NCBI RefSeq assembly: GCF_032144095.1 | Contig: NZ_JAVSNJ010000010.1 | Location: 26,246 to 90,245 of the forward strand | Length of the DNA: 64,000 nt | Source of the DNA: Sphaerochaeta sp032144095 | Lineage (GTDB): Bacteria; Spirochaetota; Spirochaetia; Sphaerochaetales; Sphaerochaetaceae | Reading direction: 5' to 3' | Shown here: piece after piece, positions 45,401-54,949 of the stretch | Layout: each line of letters starts with the position of its first letter | How positions within the stretch are numbered: the first letter of the stretch is position 1 | Translations under genes and position numbers: made by a program | Notes under the pieces: generated by a model | Databases searched by the model: none | Told to the model about the DNA's origin: nothing | The model's input: only the letters and a program-made list of their open reading frames with translations

Positions 45401-46738
45401 CTAGTACCCCATGAGCACCATGGCGTCGGCAACTTTTCTGAAGCCTGCAATGTTTGCGCCCTTGAGATAGTTGATGTACCCATCCTCCTGGGTGCCCTCT
45501 TTGACACAGCTCTCATGGATGTTCACCATGATGGCGTGCAGCTTTGCATCGACCTCCTCGGCACTCCAGGAGATATGCATGGCATTCTGGCTCATCTCAA
45601 GCCCTGAGACAGCAACACCGCCGGCATTGGCAGCCTTTCCTGGGGCATAATTGATCTTCTTTTCGATGAGGAAGGTGGTGGCATCGGCGGCACAACCCAT
45701 GTTGGATGTCTCGATGACATACTTGGCACCGTTGGCAACCAGGGTCTTGGCATCCTCAAGGGAGAGCTCGTTCTGGATGGCACAGGGGAAGGCCATGTCC
45801 ACAGGAACTTCCCAAGGTCTCCTGCCAGGCACAAACTTGGCACCAAACTTCTTGGCATAGGGCTCCACCACATCATTGTTCGAAGCCCGTAGGTAGGTCA
45901 TGAACGCCCATTTCTCAGGCGTGCCGATTCCCTCTTCATCGAGGATATAGCCATCGGGACCACTGATGGTCACAACCTTCGCCCCAAGCTCAGAAGCCTT
46001 CATGACAGCTCCCCAGGCAACGTTGCCAAACCCACTTATGGCGATTCTCTTTCCCTTTATCGTGTCATTGTTTCTCGCAAGCATCTGGGAGGCAAAGTAC
46101 ATCGCGCCAAAGCCCGTGGCCTCAGGACGGATGAGGGAGCCTCCAAAGCTCAGACCCTTGCCGGTGAGCACACCGGTGTTCTCGTTGCGGATTCTCTTGT
46201 ATTGGCCGTAGAGGTACCCGATCTCCCTCAAGCCCACACCCATATCCCCGGCTGGGACGTCGGTATTCGGACCGATATACTTTTCAAGCTCTGTCATGAA
46301 GGAACGGCAGAAGCGAAGGATCTCTGCATCACTCTTGCCACGGGGGTTGAAGTCGCTGCCGCCTTTGCCGCCGCCCATGGGAAGGGTGGTAAGACTGTTC
46401 TTGAATGTCTGTTCAAAACCCAGGAACTTCAGTGTCCCCAAGCTGAGGCTGGAGTGGAAGCGCAGCCCACCCTTGTAGGGGCCGAGGGCGTTGTTGAACT
46501 GGACCCGGTATCCCCGGTTGACCTGAATGTCACCATGGTCATCCTCCCATTCGACACGGAAGGCAAAGACCCTGTCGGGTTCCGTGATCCTCTCCAGAAT
46601 CTTATATTTCTCATATATTGGATTCTCATTGGTCACATCGATAACGCTCTCAATGACTTCTCGAGCTGCCTGGAGAAACTCCGGCTGTGCAGGGTTCCGT
46701 TTTTCCAGTTCTGCCATAAACGATTCAAGCTTGTACAT
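45401..46738 (-). CDS. gdhA: Glutamate dehydrogenase (hexameric, probably NADP type)
   Basis: 445 residues, the usual length of bacterial GdhA. The catalytic region PMGGGKGGSDFNPRGKSD and the glutamate-binding GPYKGGLRFH are intact, as is the Rossmann fingerprint ISGFGNVAWGA. It interconverts 2-oxoglutarate plus ammonia and glutamate, the ammonia-assimilating direction being typical of this clade. AAGGAG precedes ATG 46738 by ten bases. Monocistronic, with a terminator downstream and a promoter/operator at 46798-46817. Divergent from the PEP-synthase-like gene. Confidence 0.96.
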   Translation of the reverse strand: MYKLESFMAELEKRNPAQPEFLQAAREVIESVIDVTNENPIYEKYKILERITEPDRVFAFRVEWEDDHGDIQVNRGYRVQFNNALGPYKGGLRFHSSLSLGTLKFLGFEQTFKNSLTTLPMGGGKGGSDFNPRGKSDAEILRFCRSFMTELEKYIGPNTDVPAGDMGVGLREIGYLYGQYKRIRNENTGVLTGKGLSFGGSLIRPEATGFGAMYFASQMLARNNDTIKGKRIAISGFGNVAWGAVMKASELGAKVVTISGPDGYILDEEGIGTPEKWAFMTYLRASNNDVVEPYAKKFGAKFVPGRRPWEVPVDMAFPCAIQNELSLEDAKTLVANGAKYVIETSNMGCAADATTFLIEKKINYAPGKAANAGGVAVSGLEMSQNAMHISWSAEEVDAKLHAIMVNIHESCVKEGTQEDGYINYLKGANIAGFRKVADAMVLMGY

Positions 46739-46794
46739 TTACCAGTTTCTCCTTAGAATCACACATATAATCAAATACTTACCGTCGAAGAGTA

Positions 46795-46817
46795 AACCAG
46801 GTGGCGGCACCTGTCAA
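46795..46817 (-). promoter_or_regulatory. gdhA -35 element and overlapping inverted repeat
   Basis: Perfect TTGACA at 46817-46812 (minus strand); 17 bases on is a poor -10, TACTCT. Between them CAGGTG-N4-CACCTG (46798-46813) is a perfect inverted repeat, placed where a regulator would block or remodel the promoter. Confidence 0.5.
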
Positions 46818-46981
46818 TGAAATTCAGCATCCAAAATCTCGATTATTACCATAAACATCATTATATATTTTATTTTTAATATATATAGTATTATTACTAT
46901 GTAAAAAATACCTTTATTGCAATTTGCATTTTCTTAGCAAACACTATCCATACCGTATTGGCTCGTGGTAAAATGCCAGGC

Positions 46982-49918
46982 ATGTATAACCTTGACCCCA
47001 CCTGGCTACCCTTCAGCAACCTTATGCTGAAACACATCTACAACGTGCTTCTCATCTGCAGTGACTACGACCGCTTCCTTCTGGAAGAGGATGGGAGGGT
47101 CGAGGAAGAACTCTACCTAGAGTACACCCAGCTAGGGCTCAACAACCCACCGAAGATCACCCATACCAATACCGGTGACGAGGCCCTTGCCCTTGTTGCA
47201 GAGAGGTCCTTCGACCTGGTCATCACCATGCTCGACCTTGGCTCCGATCCAGTAGAGGAGCTCGCAACGGCCATCAAGAAGATCGACCCCCAAATGCCCA
47301 TCATCGTCCTCTCTCCCTCATCAAGCCACAGACGTAACAAGCTTATCAAAGATTCCGACTGCAAGGCAATAGACTATTTCTTTTATTGGCAAGGAGACCC
47401 AACTATCTTCCTTGCAATGATCAAGTTGGTTGAGGATCGCATGAACCTTGACCACGATACAGAGGAAGCCGATGTCCAGGTCATCATCCTGGTCGAGGAC
47501 TCGGTCAGATTCTACTCCTCATACCTGCCGATGATGTACACCTGCCTCATCGAACAGAACCGCTCAAGCATCCTGGAAGCCCTGAACAACTGGGGCAAGA
47601 CCCTCAGGATGCGAGGTAGGCCCAAGATTGTGCTGGCAAGGAGCTATGAGGAAGCCGAGAGGCTCTACCTCACCTATCGCCACAACATCCTGGGAATCAT
47701 CACCGACCTCTCCTACCTACGCAAGGGTGTACACGACAAGGAGGCCGGCCTGGAGCTTTGCAAGATGGTGCTCGCAAAGGATGCTGAGGTGCCCATCCTC
47801 ATCCAGAGCACCGACAGCAGCTACAAGGATAAAGCCCTGGAGGCTGGGGCCTGCTACACCTGGAAGCTCAGCTCCTCGCTGCTCAGCGAACTCAACAAAT
47901 TCATGAACTCCCATTTCGGCTTCGGCCCCTTCATCTTCCGTGACCCTTCAACGGGCAAGGAGATTGCAAGGGCAGAAACCATGCGCGACCTCCAGCGCCT
48001 GCTGCCATCCATCCCTGAGGAGAGCTTCGACTACCACTGCAGGAGAAACGAGTTCTCCCGCTGGCTTCGGGCCCAGAGCCTGTATATCCTTGCGGCAAAG
48101 ATCAAGGACCTGCAGATCCCAGAACATGGGGATGCCTCCGAGGTGCAGCAGCAGCTCATCGACATCATCAGAAACTACCGGGCTGAGCGGACCAAGGGCG
48201 TCATAGCCCAGTTCAGCCGGAACAACTACGACGAAACCCTCTTCTTCAGCAGGATCGGCAATGGCTCGCTCGGAGGCAAGGGCCGTGGGCTCGCCTTCAT
48301 AGACATGGAGCTCAGGGCAAGCGGAATCCTTGAGAAGTATCCTGATGTCTACCTCTCCATACCCCGTACCGTAGTCATCACCACCGACCAGTTTACCCAG
48401 TTCATCGAGGAGAATGAGCTGGAGGAGATCATAACCGCCGCCCTTCCCGACGAGACACTTCTGAAAGTGTTCCTCTCCAAGCCACTGAATGCCGAGCTTG
48501 TGCTCAACCTTGCCGAAATCGTCAAGGTCATACACCAACCCATCACGGTTCGCTCCTCCTCCCTGTTGGAGGACTCCCACTTCCAGCCCTTTGCAGGGGT
48601 CTATGAGACGTGCATGCTTCCCAACCAGGGAAGCGAGGAACAACGGCTCACCGAGCTGTGCGATGCGCTTCGGTGCGTCTGGGCATCGACCTATTTCAGG
48701 CGGGCGAAGGAGTACCTCAAGGCGACCGACCATATGCTTGAGGAAGAGAAGATGGCCGTGGTAATCCAGCAGGTAATTGGCAGCGAACATGGCTCCTACT
48801 GGTATCCCAACATCAGCGGTGTTGCGCGGTCGCTGAACTACTACCCCATCGGAGGGGAAAAACCGGAGGATGGGGTCGGCATGCTCTGCTTCGGCTTCGG
48901 CAAGTCGGTGGTCGACAACGGCTCCGTGTTTCGCTTCTCACCAAGCCACCCCAGAAAGCCTGTACAGCATCTGGGAGGAAACCAGTCCAGCACCCAAAGC
49001 AACTTCTATGGACTGAACCTTGAAGGAGGGTACTTCCCCCTCGCCAAGGAGGGGCTTGAGAACCTTGAGCTGCTGGATATGCAGGAGGCGGAAAAACACC
49101 CCGAGTCCTTGCGTTACATTGCCAGCACCTTCGATATGGCGACAGGGGCGATGAGCGAAAGCACCAGGGCAGAGGGCCACAAGATCATAACGTTCAACGG
49201 GATCCTCAAGTATGATGCATTCCCCCTTGCCCCCATCGTGCGGGACATCCTCAAGCTGGGCACTGAAGCGATGCGTGCCCCCATTGAGATCGAATTTGCC
49301 GTCAACCTCAACAGGAAGGCCCCCAAGAAGCCGGAGTTCAGCCTGCTGCAGATACGCCCGATAGCCCAAGGCAATGAGGAGAGTGATGTGGTGATCACCG
49401 ACGAGGAGAGAGAGGATGCCATAGTGCTCTCCAATGTCATCATGGGCAACGGAAAGATTTCCGACATCCACGACATCATCTACATCAAGCAGGAGACATT
49501 TGATCCCTCCAGGATGCAGGATATGGCAAAGGAACTGGACAAGCTCAATGCTGCTATGGTGTTGCAGGAACGGGACTACGCCCTCATTGTTGCAGGAAGG
49601 CTTGGCTCGTGTGACCCATGGCTGGGAATACCTGTGGCATGGTCTCAGATCTCCCGCTCGAAGGTCATCGTCGAGACAGGCTTCCCGGGTTTCCAGGTCG
49701 AACCAAGCCAGGGTACCCACTTCTTCCAGAACATGACCAGCCTGGGATGCATCTACATGACCGTCAACCCCATCTACAAGGCGGGGAGGCTGGACCTGCA
49801 GAAATTCTCGACGCTCCCCCTGTATGCAGAAACAGAGCACTTCATCCATGCAAGAAGCGAAAAGCCGCTCACCATAAAGGTAAACGGCTTCAAGGGTGAG
49901 GGAGTACTCTGCCTCTGA
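46982..49918 (+). CDS. Tandem receiver-like domains fused to a PEP-synthase-type ATP-binding domain
   Basis: 978 residues from ATG 46982. Residues ~1-150 look like a diverged receiver (NVLLICSDYD, FDLVITMLDLG) and ~165-320 like a second with Asp in IITDLSYLRKG, Ser/Thr in ILIQSTDS and Lys in YTWKLS. From ~420 the PPDK/PEP-synthase N-terminal nucleotide-binding domain appears: GGKGRGLAFI, ITVRSSSLLEDSHFQPFAG and QQVIGSEHGSYWYP. The phosphohistidine swivel motif (TSHxA) and the PEP barrel of true PEP synthase are absent; the C-terminus is unassigned. It may be an ATP-dependent phosphotransfer enzyme or regulator controlled by phosphorylation. TTG 46958 and ATG 46973 are alternative starts. TAAAAT with upstream TG ends seven bases before 46982, so it may be leaderless. 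Confidence 0.72.
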   Translation: MYNLDPTWLPFSNLMLKHIYNVLLICSDYDRFLLEEDGRVEEELYLEYTQLGLNNPPKITHTNTGDEALALVAERSFDLVITMLDLGSDPVEELATAIKKIDPQMPIIVLSPSSSHRRNKLIKDSDCKAIDYFFYWQGDPTIFLAMIKLVEDRMNLDHDTEEADVQVIILVEDSVRFYSSYLPMMYTCLIEQNRSSILEALNNWGKTLRMRGRPKIVLARSYEEAERLYLTYRHNILGIITDLSYLRKGVHDKEAGLELCKMVLAKDAEVPILIQSTDSSYKDKALEAGACYTWKLSSSLLSELNKFMNSHFGFGPFIFRDPSTGKEIARAETMRDLQRLLPSIPEESFDYHCRRNEFSRWLRAQSLYILAAKIKDLQIPEHGDASEVQQQLIDIIRNYRAERTKGVIAQFSRNNYDETLFFSRIGNGSLGGKGRGLAFIDMELRASGILEKYPDVYLSIPRTVVITTDQFTQFIEENELEEIITAALPDETLLKVFLSKPLNAELVLNLAEIVKVIHQPITVRSSSLLEDSHFQPFAGVYETCMLPNQGSEEQRLTELCDALRCVWASTYFRRAKEYLKATDHMLEEEKMAVVIQQVIGSEHGSYWYPNISGVARSLNYYPIGGEKPEDGVGMLCFGFGKSVVDNGSVFRFSPSHPRKPVQHLGGNQSSTQSNFYGLNLEGGYFPLAKEGLENLELLDMQEAEKHPESLRYIASTFDMATGAMSESTRAEGHKIITFNGILKYDAFPLAPIVRDILKLGTEAMRAPIEIEFAVNLNRKAPKKPEFSLLQIRPIAQGNEESDVVITDEEREDAIVLSNVIMGNGKISDIHDIIYIKQETFDPSRMQDMAKELDKLNAAMVLQERDYALIVAGRLGSCDPWLGIPVAWSQISRSKVIVETGFPGFQVEPSQGTHFFQNMTSLGCIYMTVNPIYKAGRLDLQKFSTLPLYAETEHFIHARSEKPLTIKVNGFKGEGVLCL

Positions 49919-50107
49919 CCTCTATTGTTGGCTGTGTTGGGCCTTGTAGCCTGAAATCCAATTCTGGGTATGGTCCCTGATCGCCTGGATATGGAAAAAT
50001 GAGTACTTGAGATTATCGAAAACCAACCATATAATGATTGCAGGAAAAGAGAAACCCACCTAGAAAGAGCATATACATTACAAGGGAGACAGACAGAGGT
50101 ACCCGCC

Positions 50108-50404
50108 ATGAGCACACCAAAAAAAACCTATGCATTTGCACCCGATTATGCCGTTATGCCAGGAAAGACATTGCTTGAGACAGCAGAGAGCCTGCAGATG
50201 ACACAAAAAGATCTTGCAAGGAGCACATCCCTTTCGGAGCAAACAATCGTCAGCATCCTTCAGGGAGAACAGCCCATTACCGCTGCCATTGCAGAGAAAC
50301 TCGAGAGGGCGACAGGGGTTCCTGCAAGCCTATGGAACAATCTGGAACTCCTCTATCGCCAGCAATTGGACACCTATCCAGACCCATCTCCCTGCAGACA
50401 ATGA
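50108..50404 (+). CDS. HigA-like XRE-family DNA-binding protein
   Basis: 98 residues. YAVMPGKTLLETAESLQMTQ and KDLARSTSLSEQTIVSILQG form the helix-turn-helix of HigA/VapI antitoxins, with PITAAIAEKLERATGVPASL and WNNLELLYRQ completing the family pattern. AGAGG lies ten bases upstream. No HigB-type toxin frame is seen on either side: the 190 bases upstream contain no gene and the next gene downstream is a convergent pseudouridine synthase. It may be an orphan antitoxin retained as a regulator. Confidence 0.78.
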   Translation: MSTPKKTYAFAPDYAVMPGKTLLETAESLQMTQKDLARSTSLSEQTIVSILQGEQPITAAIAEKLERATGVPASLWNNLELLYRQQLDTYPDPSPCRQ

Positions 50405-50443
50405 AATCCCACCTTTCGATGGGATTCGTCTGTGAGCAGGAGT

Positions 50444-51136
50444 CTACTGCCTCACCTGCTCCATAAAGGCGCTCCAGAGATTGTCGAGATCTGGATCTGC
50501 AACAACGGTGAGCACCTCTTTCTTTACAGGGTGGACGAAGCTGATCAATCTTGCATGCAGGCAGATGCCTCCATCGGGATTGGAACGTGGGGAACCATAC
50601 TTCAGGTCCCCCTTGATATGCAGCCCAATTGCGGCAAGCTGCGCCCGTATCTGATGATGGCGCCCGGTATGCAGCTCGATCTCCAGAAGATGGTAGCTCT
50701 TGGATGAGGCCACTACCTTGTAGTCAAGCTTTGCGACCTTGCTGCCCGCGCGTTCGATCGAGGTGGCGATGCTCTTGTTCTGCTTGGTATCCCGAACCAT
50801 ATGGTGGATCAGTGTCCCCTCCATCTGTGAAGGGAGGTTGTCGACAATGGCCCAATAGATCTTCTTGACAGAACTCCCCCTGAAAAGCTCATTCAGGCGG
50901 ACCAGGGCCTTCTCGGTCTTCGCATAGACAACGATCCCGCTGGTTGGCCGGTCAAGGCGGTGGGGAATCCCCAGATAGACATTCCCTGCCTTATGGTAGG
51001 TTACCCGCAGGTACTCCTTCACCTTGTCGGCTAGGGTCTCATCCCCTGTCTCATCACCCTGGACCAACTCCCCACACAGCTTGTTCACTATGATGAGGTG
51101 GTTGTCCTCATAGAGAATCCTCTCTTTAACGCCCAT
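50444..51136 (-). CDS. RluA-family RNA pseudouridine synthase
   Basis: 230 residues. HRLDRPTSGIVVYAKT holds the catalytic Asp of RluA-type synthases, and LHTGRHHQIRAQLA is the second family motif. There is no S4 domain, so it resembles the short RluA/YqcB-like group acting on rRNA or tRNA; the target is not predictable. ATG 51136 follows GAGGAG by five bases; the stop of parC overlaps just upstream, so it is the third gene of a parE-parC-rlu operon. Confidence 0.9.
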   Translation of the reverse strand: MGVKERILYEDNHLIIVNKLCGELVQGDETGDETLADKVKEYLRVTYHKAGNVYLGIPHRLDRPTSGIVVYAKTEKALVRLNELFRGSSVKKIYWAIVDNLPSQMEGTLIHHMVRDTKQNKSIATSIERAGSKVAKLDYKVVASSKSYHLLEIELHTGRHHQIRAQLAAIGLHIKGDLKYGSPRSNPDGGICLHARLISFVHPVKKEVLTVVADPDLDNLWSAFMEQVRQ

Positions 51137-51138
51137 CA

Positions 51139-53112
51139 TCACTCCTCAACCTCATCAAACAAGGTAGGCTCATCCTGTTTCTCATGCACCAACTCCTTCA
51201 CCGCCCTCAGGCGAAGCGATGCAATATCCTTCACTACGATCCGTACCCCATTTGCCTTTACATTCTTCACCAGGTAGTCCGAGAAGTAGAACTTCTCCTC
51301 CAGGATCCTGAGCCCTGGCTTCGGCTTGTAGGTCACCGTAAGCTCGGCATTCGGATGGGTGGAAAGCTTCACCAGCTTGTAGTTGCCTTCAGGGATCAAC
51401 GAGTACGCCTTCTTAAGCATGAAGGCTGTGATCTGGCAACGCTTGAGGAAGAGGTACTTGTAGGTCTTCTCCTGGTAGAGCACCGTAAAGGTAAGGTCTG
51501 CAAGTGCATCCTTGTCGGCAAACCCGCAGTAGAGCATGCCCTTTCCGACAAACTCCTTCTCGGGAGCGTCGATGACCTGGTAGGTACCATCCTTTCGGAT
51601 GATGAGGACGCGGTCAAACGGGTTTACCTCAAGCTGGGTGGTGCCGGTCTTGACCCCATAGCCAAGGTACCCATTGGTCGGGTCGTACTTGATCGAGAGG
51701 TTACGCTCTGCAACCTCCTTGATATCTATCGACTCAAAGGACTTGATCTTCGTCTTTCTCTTGTGCTCTTCTTCGCCTAGCATCGACTTGAGTTCTGCAA
51801 GATAGGAGAGGGCGTACTCGACCAGGTGGCCAAGCTTGTACTCGATATCCTTCAGGATGGCATTGATGCCCTCCATCTCCTGGCGGTTCTTCTCGATGTC
51901 AAACAAGCTGATACGCCTGATGGGGATCTTCAGAAGCCGTTCGACATCCTCATCGACAAGAGGCCTGTACAACTGTTCGGAAAACGGCTTGAAGCCAGAA
52001 ATGACAGCCTGATCTACCTCTGCGGCACTCTTTTTCTGCTCAATCCTCTTGTAGATGCGCTCTTCAATGAAAATACGCTCCAGAGTCCTGGCATGCAGCT
52101 TGTCCTGCAGGTGTCCCTTCTCAAGCTCCAACTCAGCCTTCAGGATATCCAACAGGTGAAAAGAATGGTAATCGAGAATCTCCGAAATGCCCATGATGGT
52201 AGGCAGGTTGTCCCTGATGACCAGGGGGTTCACAGAGATCTTGGTCTCACAGGCGGTAAAGGCATAGAGAGAATCGATAATATCCTCTGCATAGGTATTT
52301 CGGGCCAGGTTTATCTCGATGTTGACCCTGTCGGAGGTGTAGTCGTTGATGGAGCTGATCTTCAGCCGCCCCTTCTTTGCAGCCTCCTCCACAGAGTGGA
52401 TCATCGCTTCGCTGGTCACCCCATAGGGCAGTTCCTCGATGGTGATCTTCTTTACATCGGAGGTGTTGAGCTTTGCACGGATGGAGACAGAGCCCCGTCC
52501 ATCATTGTAGGCTTCCACATCGACGATACCGCCACCGGGGAAGTCAGGGTAGAGGGTATAGCTCTCACCTCTGAGCCTTGCGGCCATGGCATCGAGCACC
52601 TCAAGGGCGTTGTGGGGAAGGATCGCAGTACTCATTCCGACGGCGATGCCGCTCACACCCTGGATGATGACCACAGGGATCTTGGCAGGGAACGAGACAG
52701 GCTCGCTGTTCCTTCCGTCATAGGACTCCGTGAAGGTAGTGAGCTCCGGGTTATAGAGGACCTTCTTGGCAAAGGGAAGCAGGCGGCACTCGATGTACCT
52801 GGCAGCAGCTGCGCTGTCGCCGGTCATGAAGTTACCGAAGTTTCCCTGCCTTTCTATGAAGAGGTCAAAATTCGCGAGGTTTACCAGGGCCTCATAGATG
52901 GACGAGTCGCCATGGGGGTGGTAGCGCATGGCCCAACCAACCACGTTTGCAACCTTGTGGAACTTGCCGTCATCCATCTCGAACAAGGTATGGATAATAC
53001 GCCGTTGTACTGGCTTGAACCCATCGGAAAGATCGGGGATGGCCCGTTCCTTGATGACATACGAGGCATATTCCAGGAAATTCTGTCGAAAAACACTTTG
53101 TGCCTGCGTCAT
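51139..53112 (-). CDS. parC: Topoisomerase IV subunit A (ParC-type)
   Basis: 657 residues; cleaves and rejoins DNA with ParE to decatenate chromosomes. GFKPVQRRIIH and YHPHGDSSIYEALV are the conserved winged-helix region, and the DNA-linking tyrosine is Tyr106 in AARYIECR. It is shorter than GyrA (about 800), with a reduced C-terminal domain. The quinolone-determining segment reads HGDSSIYEAL. The start shares one base with the parE stop (TGATG), a coupling that sets equal synthesis. ParC rather than GyrA is inferred from length and the linked short B subunit. Confidence 0.92.
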   Translation of the reverse strand: MTQAQSVFRQNFLEYASYVIKERAIPDLSDGFKPVQRRIIHTLFEMDDGKFHKVANVVGWAMRYHPHGDSSIYEALVNLANFDLFIERQGNFGNFMTGDSAAAARYIECRLLPFAKKVLYNPELTTFTESYDGRNSEPVSFPAKIPVVIIQGVSGIAVGMSTAILPHNALEVLDAMAARLRGESYTLYPDFPGGGIVDVEAYNDGRGSVSIRAKLNTSDVKKITIEELPYGVTSEAMIHSVEEAAKKGRLKISSINDYTSDRVNIEINLARNTYAEDIIDSLYAFTACETKISVNPLVIRDNLPTIMGISEILDYHSFHLLDILKAELELEKGHLQDKLHARTLERIFIEERIYKRIEQKKSAAEVDQAVISGFKPFSEQLYRPLVDEDVERLLKIPIRRISLFDIEKNRQEMEGINAILKDIEYKLGHLVEYALSYLAELKSMLGEEEHKRKTKIKSFESIDIKEVAERNLSIKYDPTNGYLGYGVKTGTTQLEVNPFDRVLIIRKDGTYQVIDAPEKEFVGKGMLYCGFADKDALADLTFTVLYQEKTYKYLFLKRCQITAFMLKKAYSLIPEGNYKLVKLSTHPNAELTVTYKPKPGLRILEEKFYFSDYLVKNVKANGVRIVVKDIASLRLRAVKELVHEKQDEPTLFDEVEE

Positions 53113-54914
53113 CAGATAAGATTCTCCATAATGAACTCCCTTCTCTGGGGAGTGTTGCTTCCCATATAGAACTCCAGGGTCTTGTGCATCTCATTCATCC
53201 CCACGATTGACACGGGGATCAGGCGGATGTCCTCGCCGATGAACTGCCCGAACTCCTTGGGGTCGATCTCCCCAAGCCCCTTGAACCGCGTAATCTCATG
53301 GTTCTTGATCTGAGCCACCGCATCGTCGCGCTGCTTCTCATTGTAGCAGTAGACGGTCTGTTGCTTGTTGCGAACCCTAAAAAGGGGGGTCTCCAAAATA
53401 TAGAGCCTGCCGGCAAGGACCAGGTCCTCAAAATAGGTCAAGAAGTAGGTCATCAGGAGGTTACGGATATGAAAGCCATCGGTGTCGGCATCGGTGGCGA
53501 TGATGACCTTGCCGTAGCGCAACCCCTCAAGGCCGTTCTCTATGCCCAAGGCAACCATCATATTGTAGAGCTCTGCGTTCTTGTAGATCTCCGTACGCTT
53601 CTTGCCATGGACGTTGAGGATCTTTCCCCGCAGGCTGAAGACAGCCTGGGTCATGACATCCCGCGTCTTGGTGATGGTGCCCGAAGCCGAGTCCCCTTCG
53701 GTAAGGAAGATGACCGAACGTTCGCACTCATCGCGGTGGGATGCACTCTGGCCCAGATGGTACTTGCAATCCTTCAGCTTGGGAATGTTCAGGGAGACCT
53801 TCTTGGCCGATTCCCTGGCCCCCTTCTTTACTTCATTGAGCTCCTTACGAAGCGTCTCGTTGTTGATGATCTTCTGGTTCAGTTTTTCAGCCGAATCAGA
53901 ATTCTTCAGCAAAAAATCGATGATGGCATCCTTGACCTCCGAGACTATCCATGACCGTATCTCGGTATTGCTCAGCTTGTTCTTTGTCTGGGACTCAAAG
54001 ACTGGGTCCTTGACCTTGATGGCGATGGCACCGATGATGCCGTCGCGCACATCCTGGGGGGCCCAGTTCTTCTTGTAGAACTCGTTGATCCCCTTGAGGA
54101 TCCCCTCCTTGAAAGCCGCCTGGTGGGTACCACCGTCGTTGGTATGCTGGCCATTGACGTAGCTGAAGTAGTTCTCGCCGTAGGAACCCACCACATGGGT
54201 AAAGGCAAACTCCAGCTGCTTTGACTGGTGGTGGATCGTTGTGTAGAGCCCCTCGTTGCCCACCTCCTTGTCCAGCAGGTCGAGCAGCCCATGGGCACTC
54301 TTGTAGATCTTGCCGTTGAAGTCGAGGGCCAGGCCAGTGTTCAGGTATGCATAGCTCCAGATGCGGGTGATGAGGAAATCCTCATTGAAGGAGTAGTCGC
54401 CAAAGAGCTCACTATCGGGGGTGAAGGTTACCATGGTTCCGTCGGCATCGGGGCCCTTGCCCTTCCTTTCGGAGATAAGGACCCCTTTGCTGAAGGTTGC
54501 CGATGCATACTCCCCGTCGCGGAATGCCGTTACGGTAAACGCCGAGGAGAGGGCATTCACAGCCTTGGTCCCCACCCCGTTGAGTCCGACGGAGAACTGG
54601 AAGACATCGTCGCTGTATTTTGCCCCGGTATTGATGACCGAGACACAATCGACAACTTTTCCCAGAGGGATACCTCGGCCAAAGTCCCTTACCGAGACGC
54701 TCTGGTCCTTTACCCTGATGACGACCTTGTTGCCGAATCCCATGATGAACTCGTCAATACTGTTGTCCACTACCTCCTTGAGGAGGATATAGATGCCATC
54801 ATCAAGATGGGTACCATTTCCCAAACGCCCTATATACATACCAGGGCGCTTGCGTATATGTTCCAATGCACTGAGCGTCTGGATCTTCGATTCATCATAT
54901 GTTGTCATTGCCAT
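53112..54914 (-). CDS. parE: Topoisomerase IV subunit B (ParE-type)
   Basis: 600 residues. GHKL ATPase motifs: KEVVDNSIDEF, DFGRGIPLG and GLNGVGTKAVNALS. The TOPRIM metal site shows LTEGDSASG and DADTDGFHIRNLL, where the usual DADVDG valine is threonine. Lacks the ~170-residue GyrB insert. ATG 54914 has no ribosome site: TATACT ends six bases upstream, preceded at 17 bases by TTGCCA, so the parE-parC-rlu message is probably leaderless. An in-frame ATG two codons later is possible. Confidence 0.93.
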   Translation of the reverse strand: MAMTTYDESKIQTLSALEHIRKRPGMYIGRLGNGTHLDDGIYILLKEVVDNSIDEFIMGFGNKVVIRVKDQSVSVRDFGRGIPLGKVVDCVSVINTGAKYSDDVFQFSVGLNGVGTKAVNALSSAFTVTAFRDGEYASATFSKGVLISERKGKGPDADGTMVTFTPDSELFGDYSFNEDFLITRIWSYAYLNTGLALDFNGKIYKSAHGLLDLLDKEVGNEGLYTTIHHQSKQLEFAFTHVVGSYGENYFSYVNGQHTNDGGTHQAAFKEGILKGINEFYKKNWAPQDVRDGIIGAIAIKVKDPVFESQTKNKLSNTEIRSWIVSEVKDAIIDFLLKNSDSAEKLNQKIINNETLRKELNEVKKGARESAKKVSLNIPKLKDCKYHLGQSASHRDECERSVIFLTEGDSASGTITKTRDVMTQAVFSLRGKILNVHGKKRTEIYKNAELYNMMVALGIENGLEGLRYGKVIIATDADTDGFHIRNLLMTYFLTYFEDLVLAGRLYILETPLFRVRNKQQTVYCYNEKQRDDAVAQIKNHEITRFKGLGEIDPKEFGQFIGEDIRLIPVSIVGMNEMHKTLEFYMGSNTPQRREFIMENLI

Positions 54915-54920
54915 GGGAAA

Positions 54921-54949
54921 AGTATATCAGATTTCACCGGCAATGGCAA
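54921..54949 (-). promoter_or_regulatory. Promoter of the parE-parC operon (leaderless arrangement)
   Basis: TTGCCA at 54949-54944, exactly 17 bases, TATACT at 54926-54921, then six bases to ATG 54914 on the minus strand. Near-consensus promoter placed so that transcription starts at the start codon. Confidence 0.75.

Noticed and set aside
48938..49849. 303-codon open frame opposite the PEP-synthase-like gene
   Set aside because: Antisense shadow; composition follows from the real gene's third-position bias.
51826..53169. 447-codon open frame opposite parC
   Set aside because: Antisense shadow of parC; the protein has no recognisable domain and no initiation signals.
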